A DNA stretch of 64,000 nucleotides, taken from contig PNLP01000021.1 in assembly GCA_013823135.1 (NCBI GenBank), positions 1 through 64,000 on the forward strand. Reading direction: 5' to 3'. The DNA comes from Planctomycetaceae bacterium (lineage in GTDB: Bacteria; Planctomycetota; Planctomycetia; Gemmatales; Gemmataceae). Numbering within the stretch: the first letter of the stretch is position 1; every line of letters begins with the position of its first letter. A model generated the notes under the pieces. The model saw only the letters and a program-made list of their open reading frames with translations, searched no databases and was not told the DNA's origin. This document shows, in pieces, positions 9,038 through 18,385 of this stretch. The translations under genes and the position numbers were made by a program.

Positions 9038-9702
9038 GGGCGGATCTCCGGTGGAAGGATGGTGCGATTCACCATCGGATGACAGGCATCGGTCGGGCCG
9101 AAATCGCTGTCCGGGTGATAGGCGATCACCAGCAGTGACTCGCGGTCGGTGTGGAAGCTGTGCATCTGCTCGGCGGCAATGACGAAGGCCAGACCGGGTC
9201 GCAGTGAGTAACGGCGTTCCGGGGTCACGCACTCACCCGAGCCGCCGACGATGAGCCCGACGCGGATGGAGGGGTGCGTGTGAGCGGATTGCCGCGTGCC
9301 CGGTGGGATGTGGAGCAAGTTGAGGCACGGATCGCCGAGCTTCACGGGGGCGATCAGCAGCGAGTCGGTGCAACCGTCGATGTAACGCAGGCGGCCGGTT
9401 TCCTCGATGGGGCCACCAAGCTGGAAGAAGCCGTGGTAGCCCTCGCGGGTGATCGCCAACCCCGTGCCACCGCGAATCGTGGCCGTGCCCGGAACCGCGA
9501 AATACATTCCGCTTCGTAAGGTGAATCGACCCGACGCACACGCGAGTTCAGCCGCCCCGGACTGAACGAACCCGAAGTGCGTTCCGCTCGCGGGGAGTTC
9601 CACGCTTTCGGCAGCCCATGTGGTAATGGTGGTTGGGAATTGGTCCGAACGGAGATCGACTCGCCCCTTGGCGGTTAGCTCGAATGGGTGAAAGGTAGTC
9701 AC
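9034..9702 (-). CDS. Cupin-fold protein, first gene of the synthetase operon
   Basis: 222 residues with a bicupin-like pattern. The C-terminal half has HTHPSIRVGLIVGGSGE followed by LRPGLAFVIAAEQMHSFH, the two classic cupin motifs with metal-binding His. The N-terminal half resembles a degraded cupin (SGMYFAVPGTATIRGG). Starts at GTG 9702 with GGGATG upstream. It is the first gene of four and shares its promoter region with the divergent DUF1559 gene at 9899. Cupins may be dioxygenases, isomerases, sugar-modifying enzymes or sensors; nothing here decides which. Confidence 0.8.
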   Translation of the reverse strand: MTTFHPFELTAKGRVDLRSDQFPTTITTWAAESVELPASGTHFGFVQSGAAELACASGRFTLRSGMYFAVPGTATIRGGTGLAITREGYHGFFQLGGPIEETGRLRYIDGCTDSLLIAPVKLGDPCLNLLHIPPGTRQSAHTHPSIRVGLIVGGSGECVTPERRYSLRPGLAFVIAAEQMHSFHTDRESLLVIAYHPDSDFGPTDACHPMVNRTILPPEIRP

Positions 9703-9898
9703 GGCAACATCCCTGGGTCGTTCGCCACGGACGCTACTCTACCACGATGCATCTCATCGGCCAAAGAATCCAGATCGCGAAGTGGGCGAGCCACACCAGT
9801 TGGCAGACAACGCTCGCTCGAATTGGGTTGCGAACGAACGAATTCCCGCGTAGCATCCGTTTCTCCCGCGTTTCGTCCCCACCTCACTGGGACATATC

Positions 9899-10912
9899 AT
9901 GCATCGCCATCCCTCCCGAACCGCCTTCACACTCATCGAACTGCTCGTCGTCATCGCTATCATCGCGATCCTGATCGGGCTGCTATTGCCGGCGGTGCAA
10001 AAGGTCCGCGAGGCCGCCGCACGCCTTCGGTGTCAGAACAACCTGAAGCAAATCGGCATCGGGCTCCACAACGCTCACGCCTCGGAAGGGATGTTCCCGG
10101 CTGGTTCCTGGGCCGATTTGCCCAATTCACGCGCGACCTACGGACCGAACTGCACAAGCTGGGCAGTGAAGCTGTTCCCTTACATGGAACTCGGCAACGT
10201 ATCCGACATGATGCCGCCCAAGGCCGTGTTCCGTGGTCGTGATCCTGCCACGAACCGCATGTTCTACGACATCAGCCGCGCCGCGTGGGAAATGCGGGTT
10301 CCGATATCACAATGCCCCTCCGACCAGCCAAGCACCTACTGGGCAGCCGGCGAGCAGTGGCTCGCACCCATCAGCCGCACGAACTACGTTGCCTGCCAGG
10401 GGAGCGATCAATCGATCATCGAGAAGGGCGTCCCCTTCACCGACCCATATGGTGCGGGCTGTGAGATGAACGTCGCCAACAACCCCGGCACGAAGAAGGC
10501 GTTGTTCAACTGGAATGTCCGCCGCAAAATCGGCGACGTGACCGACGGCACATCGAACACCGTCGCGTTCTCCGAGGTTATCCAGGGGACCAGCGGCAGC
10601 AACGATCTGCGTGGAATGTGGATGGGCGATCTTTCGGCTGCCTATACGCACATGCGGGGTCCGAACTCGCCCGTTCCCGATCGCTTACTCTCGGGTGGCT
10701 ACTGCACTTCCACCAAGCCGCAAACGCCTTGCAACGGTTCCTCGCCATGCTGGTCCACTCTGATTGTCAGTGCCCGGAGTTACCACACGAGTGGCGTGAA
10801 TGTCTGCCTCGTTGATGGCAGCGTCAAGTTCGTGTCAAACTCCATCGACGGCACCCTGTGGCAGGATGTCGCCAGCATCGACTGTGGCGAGGTCGCGACG
10901 GGTTCCTGGTGA
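9899..10912 (+). CDS. DUF1559 prepilin-like secreted protein, module 1
   Basis: 337 residues. The N terminus carries a type IV prepilin signal: a short basic leader, then [20 protein letters not shown], cut before Phe by prepilin peptidase. The extracellular domain is DUF1559, with CxxNLKQIG after the helix and HTSGVNVCLVDG near the end, the H-x9-DG motif of the family. These are highly duplicated in planctomycetes and their function is poorly known (pseudopilin-like surface structure is likely). A small lipoprotein gene starts 12 bp later, so the two form an operon. Confidence 0.93.
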   Translation: MHRHPSRTAFTLIELLVVIAIIAILIGLLLPAVQKVREAAARLRCQNNLKQIGIGLHNAHASEGMFPAGSWADLPNSRATYGPNCTSWAVKLFPYMELGNVSDMMPPKAVFRGRDPATNRMFYDISRAAWEMRVPISQCPSDQPSTYWAAGEQWLAPISRTNYVACQGSDQSIIEKGVPFTDPYGAGCEMNVANNPGTKKALFNWNVRRKIGDVTDGTSNTVAFSEVIQGTSGSNDLRGMWMGDLSAAYTHMRGPNSPVPDRLLSGGYCTSTKPQTPCNGSSPCWSTLIVSARSYHTSGVNVCLVDGSVKFVSNSIDGTLWQDVASIDCGEVATGSW

Positions 10913-10924
10913 GGAGTTCGAACG

Positions 10925-11353
10925 ATGAGGCGATGGTTCGGAGTGGCGTTGCTACTCGTGGCGCTGACGGGTTGTGGCAACAGCGCCGCGACGCCGATGC
11001 GTGTCTGGGGCACTGTCACCTTTGCGGGCGAACCGGTGTCCGATGGCACGATCGCGTTTGTGCCGATTGCTCCGCACACCGGTCCGACCACCGGCGGCCA
11101 AATTCTGAAGGGTCAGTACGACGTGCCGGCAGTGGTTGGCCCATTGTCCGGTGGGCAGTACCGTGTGGAGATCACCGCAACGCGACTCTCCGGGCGGCAG
11201 GTGCCGAACACCATCGGCTTCGGCGGGGGCATGTTGAACGTGCCCGAGATGTACATTCCCACGGCGTACAACGCCGCTTCCAAACTCCAGGTCACCATCT
11301 CCCCACAAGCGGCCGAGAACCAGTTTGACTTCCCTTTGATCGCGTCACCCTGA
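10925..11353 (+). CDS. Small lipoprotein paired with DUF1559, module 1
   Basis: 142 residues. Signal peptide with lipobox LTGC (Cys at about 18), so probably a lipoprotein. The rest looks like a carboxypeptidase-regulatory/transthyretin-like beta sandwich (VWGTVTFAGEPVSDGTIAFVPI), common in planctomycetes beside DUF1559 genes. GAGGAG lies just before the ATG, and the gene follows its DUF1559 partner by 12 bp. The exact role is unknown; a partner in surface assembly is inferred from the recurring pairing. Confidence 0.85.
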   Translation: MRRWFGVALLLVALTGCGNSAATPMRVWGTVTFAGEPVSDGTIAFVPIAPHTGPTTGGQILKGQYDVPAVVGPLSGGQYRVEITATRLSGRQVPNTIGFGGGMLNVPEMYIPTAYNAASKLQVTISPQAAENQFDFPLIASP

Positions 11354-11375
11354 CATCAATCACAGATATTCGTGG

Positions 11376-11409
11376 TCACGGTCGGGCGGTTGCAAACGCC
11401 CGACCGTGA
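11376..11409. terminator. Hairpin between convergent genes
   Basis: Perfect 13-bp inverted repeat (11376-11388 with 11397-11409, 8-nt loop) between the lipoprotein stop and the esterase stop. No U-tract follows, so termination is inferred from position. Confidence 0.6.
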
Positions 11410-11418
11410 ACCTACCGG

Positions 11419-12978
11419 TCACTTCCCTTCGGGATCGCTCCGGAACGGCACAGCGGGGAGGCCATCCTTGTTGAACAGGTTCGCCCAGGTGTGTTTCGAT
11501 GCGAAGGCATACCGGACCGCGACCGGCTTCGGCACGGCAGAGTTCGACACCACCACCGTGTCGCCGTCGATCACCGCGTCGGCCCATTGGAAGACGCCAT
11601 CAGCCCCGGCGACCGCGAAGCCTTGCAGCTTGTCGCCGTGCCGGAACGCGAGCCCCGCACCGACATGGTCGAAGCTCACCCGCACCTTGTCGCCATCGAC
11701 CTTGTGCGACTTGTAAACCGGGCCGTAGATCTCGACTTTCTTCGCGTACACGCCACCGAGCGCGACCTGCGCCGCACGCACACCATAGCCCGATTTGTTC
11801 GTCGGGTGGATCCCCGGTCCAAGGTCGCTGCTGATCGCCATGAACGTGTTCGGATGCTTCATGATCCGGACGTGCAGTTCGCGGTACAGCCCGTCACCGG
11901 TCGCGGGGACGGCCTTCGGGAGCGGTGCGAACTTCTCGCCCTGGTTGGTCACGGGATCCATGGGATCCCAGGCACAGCCGCCACCACTGGGCTTCTGGAT
12001 GTAGATGAATGGGAAGTCGCCTTGTGCCCACTCCGAACGCCAGCCGCGGATGAGTGCCCCCATCAGCGTGTACTGATCGACGCCGTTGATCGCCGTGCCG
12101 CTCTCGCCCTGATCCCAGAGCACGCCGCGAATGGCGAACGGCATCATCGGCCGGATGTGGGCCTCGTACAGGTTTCCGATCTTGCCTGCCGACTCCCCCG
12201 GAGCCACCGGCATCTGTGGCTTGGCGGGCGGGTTCTTCCCGTCCTTCTTGGCTTGCTCTGCGAGCTTCTCCCACGCGACCAACTTCTCGGCGTAATCCGC
12301 CTTGGCTTTTTCCAGATCGAACTTCTCCGCGAACTTCTTCACGACGGTCTTGCACTCCTCGTCGGAGCGGTACGCCTTGTCGCTGAGCCAGTAGCCAGAG
12401 GGTGTGCCGCCGACAGCACCCACCATCAGCCCGACGGGCACGTCGAGTTCCTTCTGGAGCCGCACGCCGAACGCGAACAGGATCGCCGAGTGGCTGTTGA
12501 CGGTCTTCTCGTCCGTCGCTTGCCACTTTCCGCCGCTCTTGTTGAGGCGGATCTTCGGGTATGAACCCGCTGCGAGCTTCGCCAGAACCTCGTCGCCCTT
12601 CGCGTAGCCGCCCACGTTCCCCGCCATGTTCGACTGACCCGACCCGACCCAAACCTCGCCAACGAGCACGTCTTCGAGGCTGACGGAGTTAGTGCCCGTT
12701 ACCGTGAGCATGTCCGGGCCGCCGGCCTTGAGTGCGTCGAGCTTCACGGCCCATTTGCCATCCTTGTCGGCGGTCGCGATCTTCTCCTGATCGCGGAACT
12801 TGACGGTGACTTTCTCGCCGGCCGCAGCAGTGCCCCACACGGGGACAGCGACATCCCGTTGAAGGACCATGTGACTACTCAACACGGCAGGCAACTTTAC
12901 CTCCGCCGTGGCGCGGGCGGGTAGGAACGTGAGTGTGAGCGCAGCGACGATCGCGCTGGCAGTTCGCGACGGGTGCAT
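11419..12978 (-). CDS. Sialate O-acetylesterase-like hydrolase (secreted)
   Basis: 519 residues. Signal peptide to about residue 25 (ARATA). Catalytic Ser is in GSGQSNM (about residue 116), and WDQGES and the late SDLGPGIHPTNKSGYG segment supply the Asp/His pair of the SGNH-like fold. The family removes O-acetyl groups from sialic acid or other sugars in the periplasm or outside. I preferred ATG 12978 to ATG 12990 because the signal peptide follows directly. It is divergent from the DUF1501 gene (about 190 bp between starts). The true substrate in planctomycetes is probably an acetylated polysaccharide, which is inference. Confidence 0.87.
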   Translation of the reverse strand: MHPSRTASAIVAALTLTFLPARATAEVKLPAVLSSHMVLQRDVAVPVWGTAAAGEKVTVKFRDQEKIATADKDGKWAVKLDALKAGGPDMLTVTGTNSVSLEDVLVGEVWVGSGQSNMAGNVGGYAKGDEVLAKLAAGSYPKIRLNKSGGKWQATDEKTVNSHSAILFAFGVRLQKELDVPVGLMVGAVGGTPSGYWLSDKAYRSDEECKTVVKKFAEKFDLEKAKADYAEKLVAWEKLAEQAKKDGKNPPAKPQMPVAPGESAGKIGNLYEAHIRPMMPFAIRGVLWDQGESGTAINGVDQYTLMGALIRGWRSEWAQGDFPFIYIQKPSGGGCAWDPMDPVTNQGEKFAPLPKAVPATGDGLYRELHVRIMKHPNTFMAISSDLGPGIHPTNKSGYGVRAAQVALGGVYAKKVEIYGPVYKSHKVDGDKVRVSFDHVGAGLAFRHGDKLQGFAVAGADGVFQWADAVIDGDTVVVSNSAVPKPVAVRYAFASKHTWANLFNKDGLPAVPFRSDPEGK

Positions 12979-13166
12979 GTTGTCGACCATGGGTTGTGGG
13001 AGGGTTCATGTCTGGCAGGCAGCGACATTATCCACGGTCGTCGGGGCGGAAGCCAGCCTTCGCTTTGAAAGCTTTTCACTTCCCATTGTCGCGTATTCCT
13101 GTCATCCTAGATTCACCTCTGCCTGCCCCAACCCGGCCCCTGCCGCGGTCCCGCCCGGAGTCCCCG

Positions 13167-14588
13167 ATGCTGCCGAACTGGTTTACCCAACGCACCGCGA
13201 GTGCCGTATCACGCCGTGAGGTGCTGAAACTGGGTGCGGCCAGCGTGCTAGGAATGTCGCTGCCCGAGTGCATCGCGGCGGCGGCCGGGAAAACCAAAGC
13301 AGCCGCGAAGAACGTCCTCGTGATCTACGAGCAGGGCGGGTTGTCCCACATGGACACCTGGGATCCGAAGCCCGAAGCGTACATCGACAATCGCACACCG
13401 TTCAAGCCGATCGCTACCCGCGTGCCCGGCATGCAGTTCAGCGAACTCATGCCCAAGACCGCCATGATCGCGGACAAACTCGCCGTGGTCCGGAGTATGC
13501 ATCACGCTCGCGGCGGGGCCGACGCTCACCCCAATGGAACCCAGTACGCCCTTTCCGGTGCCCACCCGGCCGCTGGGGCACTCACAATGCCCGACATCGG
13601 CTCGATCGTGTCTCACGTCATCGGCACCGAGTGCAAGTATCTCCCGCCGTACGTCATGGTTCCCGGCAATCACGAGCAGGCCGCCGAGACCCGCACAGGC
13701 TTCCTTCCTGCCAGCACAAAGGTATTCAAGACCGGCGGCCGGAACGTGGCCGACCCGACGTGGAAGCTCGACGGCTTGATCCCCCGCAGCGAAAACCAGG
13801 GCGACCGTTTCGGCGACCGGCACGGATTGCGTGATGCACTTGACCGCCAGCAAACCAACAGCAGCACGTCGCTCTCCGACGTGCAAGGAATGGACCGGTT
13901 CTACGACCAGGCGTTCGACATGTTGATGAGCCCGAAGGTTTCCGAAGCCTTCGACCTGAAGAGAGAATCGCAGAAGGTGCGCGACGCTTACGGGGCCGGG
14001 CACCGCGGCGCGTGCTACCTTGTGGGTCGGAAGTTGATCGAGGCTGGCGTCCGGTTCGTCACCGTGGACACACGCTGGCCCCTGCTCAACGACACTCCGA
14101 AGGGTGGCAACCTGAACTGGGACCACCACGACCACATCTACGCCAAGGGAACGTGCGAACTGCCCGGTGCAACGGGTGCCGGCGCGGGCCGCTACGGCAT
14201 CGGCCACTGGGTCATGATGGGGAGCGTCGATCACGCCTTCGCGGCACTCATCAACGACCTCGACCAGCGTGGCCTGCTGGCGGAAACGCTCGTCTGTTTC
14301 GTCTCCGAATTCGGCCGCACGCCCAAGATCAACAAAGCGCAGGGCCGCGACCACTGGACCCACGCGTATTCGATTGCGTTCGCGGGTGCGGGAGTTCGTG
14401 GCGGCCAGGTGATTGGCCGCACGGACCGCGAGGGTGGCTACGTTCTCGACACGCCTTACACGCCCGAGGACTACGCCAGCACGATCTACGAGAAGTTGGG
14501 AATCGACCGCGCCAAGCCGATTTACACGTCGAGCAACCGACCCGTGTTCTTCGGCCACCTCGGCGAACCAATTCCCGGCGTGATGTGA
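13167..14588 (+). CDS. DUF1501 secreted protein, unpaired copy
   Basis: 473 residues. The N terminus has SRREVLKLGAASVLGMSLPE, a twin-arginine-like signal, then the DUF1501 domain, a distant relative of alkaline phosphatase and sulfatase. Conserved pieces include YEQGGLSHMDTWDPKP, HHARGGADAH, VSEFGRTP and GRDHW. The ATG at 13167 gives the Tat signal at the start; an upstream in-frame ATG would add 57 unlikely residues. DUF1501 genes usually follow a DUF1549/DUF1553 gene, but this one stands alone, opposite the esterase. Function unknown. Confidence 0.9.
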   Translation: MLPNWFTQRTASAVSRREVLKLGAASVLGMSLPECIAAAAGKTKAAAKNVLVIYEQGGLSHMDTWDPKPEAYIDNRTPFKPIATRVPGMQFSELMPKTAMIADKLAVVRSMHHARGGADAHPNGTQYALSGAHPAAGALTMPDIGSIVSHVIGTECKYLPPYVMVPGNHEQAAETRTGFLPASTKVFKTGGRNVADPTWKLDGLIPRSENQGDRFGDRHGLRDALDRQQTNSSTSLSDVQGMDRFYDQAFDMLMSPKVSEAFDLKRESQKVRDAYGAGHRGACYLVGRKLIEAGVRFVTVDTRWPLLNDTPKGGNLNWDHHDHIYAKGTCELPGATGAGAGRYGIGHWVMMGSVDHAFAALINDLDQRGLLAETLVCFVSEFGRTPKINKAQGRDHWTHAYSIAFAGAGVRGGQVIGRTDREGGYVLDTPYTPEDYASTIYEKLGIDRAKPIYTSSNRPVFFGHLGEPIPGVM

Positions 14589-14617
14589 AATTCCCAGCAG
14601 TGTTCACAGGACGTGAA

Positions 14618-14642
14618 GCAGTTGCCCCTGCGGGGCAACTGC
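14618..14642. terminator. Hairpin between convergent genes
   Basis: Perfect 11-bp inverted repeat (14618-14628 with 14632-14642, loop TGC) between the DUF1501 stop and the DUF1559 stop. Its place between tail-to-tail genes supports a terminator; there is no U-run. Confidence 0.65.
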
Positions 14643-14668
14643 TCGACCAACTCAGGAAGCTTTCAACC

Positions 14669-15676
14669 TCACGGCAGATTCACGGTCTCGCCACCTGCGA
14701 TCGTACCAATTCCGAATCGCACCGAATCCGGGGTCGCGTTCGTGAGGAAGCGAACGCTTCCGTCGAGGAACACCAGGTTCACCCCGCCGGTGTGACGGCT
14801 GCTAAAAGCCAACGCCGTCTTGCTGAATTCCGTTGAGTTCGTTGTGGACCCGAGGGACTGGTTGTAGTTGAAGGGAACGCCGATGGATGCCGTGACGATT
14901 TGCGTCGCGTTGTTCAGGTTGTTCGTCCCCATCGCCCAGGTGCCGTGCGTGCCTGGACCTGCCGAGGAAGTGTAGCCGTCAACTGTGCTCTCCATAACCC
15001 GGTAGCGTTCGCCAATGGCGACCGTGTTGCTGGTCCCATCGCTCACCCCCGTGAGGGTGATCTTCGTGTTGTATCCCATTGCACCATCGTACCGGTACAG
15101 TTGGGTTGTGGGGTAAGTGTCGAATCCAGACCCTGCCCACGCAGTGCAGTCGTCCATGTGCGCGGCCCACTCACCACTACCACTCGCGGCAGGGTTACCA
15201 ATGCTGCCGGTCTGGCATGCTGCGTAGCTGATCGCGAAACGTGCAGGGATACCCTGGCTGCTATATGTCATCAGGTCGGTCGTTGAGGCGCAGCGGAGGA
15301 TCGAGATTTGTGCCTGGGCAGCGATCAGGTATCCACCCGTGGTCCAGTCTGGCGCTTGCACGAGCGGCGCTCCCACGTAGATGTTGTTCTGCTCGATGTA
15401 CGGGAGGATGAAGTAGGTCCAGAACGTCGCCGGGGAGACGCTTTCTTGCTTGACCGCTCGGAGATAACCGGGCGGCAGTTTCGAGTTCACATCGTGGTAA
15501 GCGTGGACGGCGATGCCGAGTTGCTTCATGTTGTTCTGGCACTTCATGCGTGCCGCGGACTCACGCACCTTCTGCACGGCTGGCAGAAGAAGGCCGATCA
15601 AGATCGCAATGATCGCAATCACAACAAGTAACTCGATGAGCGTGAACCCACGACTCTGACGGCGTCTTTCGAGCAC
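14669..15676 (-). CDS. DUF1559 prepilin-like secreted protein, module 2
   Basis: 335 residues from GTG 15676, with GGAGG 7 nt upstream; the longer ATG start would add 39 unlikely residues. Prepilin leader RRRQSRG then [18 protein letters not shown], followed by the DUF1559 domain with [13 protein letters not shown] and the C-terminal [12 protein letters not shown] (H-x9-DG). Secreted and cleaved by prepilin peptidase. The lipoprotein gene of this module lies upstream rather than downstream, about 50 bp away, the reverse of modules 1 and 3. Confidence 0.93.
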   Translation of the reverse strand: MLERRRQSRGFTLIELLVVIAIIAILIGLLLPAVQKVRESAARMKCQNNMKQLGIAVHAYHDVNSKLPPGYLRAVKQESVSPATFWTYFILPYIEQNNIYVGAPLVQAPDWTTGGYLIAAQAQISILRCASTTDLMTYSSQGIPARFAISYAACQTGSIGNPAASGSGEWAAHMDDCTAWAGSGFDTYPTTQLYRYDGAMGYNTKITLTGVSDGTSNTVAIGERYRVMESTVDGYTSSAGPGTHGTWAMGTNNLNNATQIVTASIGVPFNYNQSLGSTTNSTEFSKTALAFSSRHTGGVNLVFLDGSVRFLTNATPDSVRFGIGTIAGGETVNLP

Positions 15677-15728
15677 GACACACCTCCGGAGAATGAAGAA
15701 ACACTTCCTCGTCGGGCAGCAACGGGGC

Positions 15729-16103
15729 TCACTTGCTCCGATTGCCCAACGCAATGATGAACTCGTTGTCGCCCGCCTTAACGTCGCGTTCAAGCGGTGC
15801 GAGATCGCAGGGGTACTCCTGCCCGGGCTTCGCGGGATAAACGATGTCTGATGGACTCACGACGATGCGGTGTTTACCGATCGTCTTCAGTTGCGCGGTG
15901 AAACCGCCGTCTTCGCCAAGGGTCACGTTCACGGCTTCGCCGGTGTTTTCTGGGCCTTCCCCGAACGGGCTGATGAGGACGACGCCCTTGACGGGCTTAC
16001 CACCACAGGTGATGCGGCCCGAGACCTTGGCCGAGGGCGCACTTCCGCAACCACATAGCGTGAAGACGCACAAACAGAGTGCCACACAGAACACGCGAAT
16101 CAT
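15729..16103 (-). CDS. Small lipoprotein paired with DUF1559, module 2
   Basis: 124 residues. Hydrophobic signal ([17 protein letters not shown]) with a Cys-rich lipobox, followed by a short beta-sandwich domain ([18 protein letters not shown]) like those next to other DUF1559 genes. The ATG at 16103 directly precedes the signal; the upstream in-frame ATG at 16139 would add 12 residues. It is transcribed before the DUF1559 gene. Function unknown. Confidence 0.8.
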   Translation of the reverse strand: MIRVFCVALCLCVFTLCGCGSAPSAKVSGRITCGGKPVKGVVLISPFGEGPENTGEAVNVTLGEDGGFTAQLKTIGKHRIVVSPSDIVYPAKPGQEYPCDLAPLERDVKAGDNEFIIALGNRSK

Positions 16104-16563
16104 GGGTATCCACAGAGCAAAGGACTGCAAGAACTGCAAGGTCGTTACTGCAAGACAGTGATATTGAGATTGTCATCCGAAACAGCCACGGAGTCAAGTT
16201 TGATCCGTTGTCCTTTCTCCATCAACATTTATCAGCCAATCATCGGGTGTGAGAATCGATTCCGGGCGATTGGGGGACACCACCTCCGGAATGACAATTA
16301 CAGCCCCGGAACCGTTCCATTCGTCCGGAAGAAAGTTCATCAGATCAGTTTCAATCCCCGCAGTACCTGATTAAGTGATTCGCCAGCAGTCGGTTGGGCG
16401 ATCGGAATGCAGTCATGGAAGGCAGTTCATCTCCGAGTCCACGTCAGAATCATGCCAGACATGAACAGACGCGACGTGACCGCCTTCACCCCATTCAAGT
16501 TGCCCTGTCATCAAAGCCGATACAACCGGACAGACCGGCATTCTCGGTTTCGGGGGGCGTGAT
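16104..16563. other. Intergenic region, no gene seen
   Basis: 460 bp between divergent genes, more AT-rich than its surroundings. I find no convincing coding frame, RNA or repeat. It should hold two promoters, but no clear -35/-10 pair stands out. Confidence 0.5.
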
Positions 16564-18000
16564 ATGCGTCGGCGGCTTCTTCTCGCCAAGTGGGGTTTTC
16601 TACTCAGCACGGGAACCGTCGCCGCCCAGCTTCCGCCAGCCTCTCAGGCTCCGCCACTGCCACGCTTTCCGGGGTCGAGTTCGCCGGGCACAATGCCACC
16701 GCAGGTCTATCCTGGGGCAACCCCCCCTGGTTCACCGTTGCCGCCGAACACGCTCCCGCCAGTGCGTCCCACGATACCACTGCAACCGAACGGTCTGCCC
16801 ACTCCGGCGAATCCGAACGTCATCACCCCAGGTCAAGCGAATCCGTATCCACTTCCACTTCAGAACCCGATCGCGCAGCCCCAGGAAGTGCCGTTGCCGC
16901 AGCCCGAGAACAAGTTCTCGCTGAATGCCCGCGATGTCACACTGAAACGTGTTTCCGGAGGCTGGCAAATCTGGGGTGGGTTCAAGCTCCTGCGCGACTT
17001 CGGCGACCGCGAGAACGACGCCCGTAACGCACTCCGGGTGTACAAGGATTTGCGGCCGACGGAATGGGTGACCATCGGCAGCCCGAAGCCCATCGTCGAG
17101 TACGGCCTGATCGACGGCCGACCGCCAACGACACTGATGCCCACGAAGGAAGACCCGAACAACCCGAACGTGGTTCCCACGGGTGGGAACTCCACTGGTC
17201 CGGTCGTGACCGGTGCGGGAGCGTCTTTGGTTATCCCGATCGACTTGCGGACCGTGCGAGTCGAGGCCGTTCGCGGCGTGTGGTGCCTCAGGGACGATGA
17301 GAACATTCACTTCAATTTCGGCCCCGTGAAGGCAGACGCGGAACAGGCTCTCGCCGTCATCCGCCGCTACGGGTTCAACAGAATCGGGGTTGTTGGGCAA
17401 CCCACGCCCGTGATGTCGTACTTCTTCGTCAGCTCAGATGAATTGTTGCCTGCGAAGGTCGACAAGGGGCCGTTTGCCCGGGCCGCGCTTCAGGCGCAGA
17501 TCGATGGCTTGACCCGCGTGGGCATTCCGATTGCTGGTGTGGGGTTCGTCGGCGAGATGGTGCGTATCGACCCGAGGAAACTGGACGTGCGCAAGGATGG
17601 TGGCGACTGGGTTGTCGCGTCCGGCGCTGACGTGCTGGGTCGCTTTGGGCCGAGCGAGTGGATTGCTCGGGATGCCGCTCGGACGCTGAGCGACGGTCGC
17701 TTCACCGAGTTCTGCAAGGTTGGCTCGGCTGGCCTGACCTTCTTCCTCGTGAACGGAAAGGCTCCGACCCGCGTTCCGTTCACCGTGCAAGGCCGCCGAT
17801 TTGACCCGACGGCGATGAAAGTTCAGCAGTTTGGCGGCCACTGGGCCGTGACCGACAACGGCCGTCACCTGTTCGATTGCGTGAGCGCCGAGGAAGGCGA
17901 AACGCTCATCCGGGTGGTGAAGAACTTTGGCTTCGACCAGCTTTGCCACCTCGGACCAAGTTCGAAGGTCGGCGTCTCGTTCCTGGCAAAGGGACAGTGA
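16564..18000 (+). CDS. Secreted protein with four internal repeats
   Basis: 478 residues. Signal peptide to about 22 (GTVAA), then a Pro/Gly-rich stretch (residues 23-110), then four related units of about 70 residues at roughly 118-190, 225-295, 335-405 and 410-475. Each unit has the pattern 'R-V-x-x-G-W/D-W/Q-V ... F-G ... A ... V/R-x-F-x-x-x-x-x-V-G'. GGGGG precedes the ATG. I do not recognise the domain; the units look like a duplicated small fold. A surface or periplasmic structural role is possible. It stands alone between palindromic spacers. Confidence 0.75.
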   Translation: MRRRLLLAKWGFLLSTGTVAAQLPPASQAPPLPRFPGSSSPGTMPPQVYPGATPPGSPLPPNTLPPVRPTIPLQPNGLPTPANPNVITPGQANPYPLPLQNPIAQPQEVPLPQPENKFSLNARDVTLKRVSGGWQIWGGFKLLRDFGDRENDARNALRVYKDLRPTEWVTIGSPKPIVEYGLIDGRPPTTLMPTKEDPNNPNVVPTGGNSTGPVVTGAGASLVIPIDLRTVRVEAVRGVWCLRDDENIHFNFGPVKADAEQALAVIRRYGFNRIGVVGQPTPVMSYFFVSSDELLPAKVDKGPFARAALQAQIDGLTRVGIPIAGVGFVGEMVRIDPRKLDVRKDGGDWVVASGADVLGRFGPSEWIARDAARTLSDGRFTEFCKVGSAGLTFFLVNGKAPTRVPFTVQGRRFDPTAMKVQQFGGHWAVTDNGRHLFDCVSAEEGETLIRVVKNFGFDQLCHLGPSSKVGVSFLAKGQ

Positions 18001-18013
18001 CGGTTCGGTTCGG

Positions 18014-18098
18014 AAGAGTGGGAGAGTGGGAGACACTGAGATGGGGAGAACCGATAGTTTTCTCTCCCGCTCTCCGTGTCTCCCACTCTCCCACTCTT
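18014..18098. terminator. Long hairpin with 23-bp perfect arms
   Basis: Arms 18014-18036 and 18076-18098 are exact reverse complements, made of repeated GAGTGGGAGAGTGGGAGAC text, and the inner segment (GAGATGGGGAGAA/TTCTCTCCCGCTCTC) extends the stem imperfectly. It lies between the convergent repeat-protein gene and the small gene at 18113, so it may terminate both. Confidence 0.7.
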
Positions 18099-18112
18099 TC
18101 CAATCAGCGTGC

Positions 18113-18385
18113 TCACCAACCCAGAACTAATCGAAGTTGCTCCAACCCACCGGCCAAAGCGGCCTCTGGCGTGGGGTATGTGGACTTCGCGTCGTCGAGG
18201 CGTTTGCCGTTCACGGTGTTCGAGACGGCACACGCGAACGTCCCGGTTGTCGGGCGCACTTCGAGTTTGTACAGCGGTTGCCCGCTGAGCATCACGAATG
18301 TGGTTTCGGTACGCACGCCGGGTTTCAGAGACCCTTCTCGCAATTTCAGCCAATCAGGAACCGTATATGTAGCAGACGTAGTCAA
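18113..18385 (-). CDS. Small conserved-looking protein with TTG start
   Basis: 90 residues from TTG 18385, preceded by AGGAG at a normal spacing, which is why I chose this start over a longer ATG frame that would run through the C/G-rich palindrome. Sequence features: TVPDWLKLREGSLK, MLSGQPLYKLEVRPTTG, and a Trp at the end. No family recognised; no signal peptide. It lies downstream of the MFS gene but separated by a strong inverted repeat, so it is probably transcribed on its own. Confidence 0.55.
   Translation of the reverse strand: MTTSATYTVPDWLKLREGSLKPGVRTETTFVMLSGQPLYKLEVRPTTGTFACAVSNTVNGKRLDDAKSTYPTPEAALAGGLEQLRLVLGW

Noticed and set aside
13248-14558. Long minus-strand frame opposite the DUF1501 gene
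   Set aside because: The plus-strand frame has clear DUF1501 motifs; this one has no family features.
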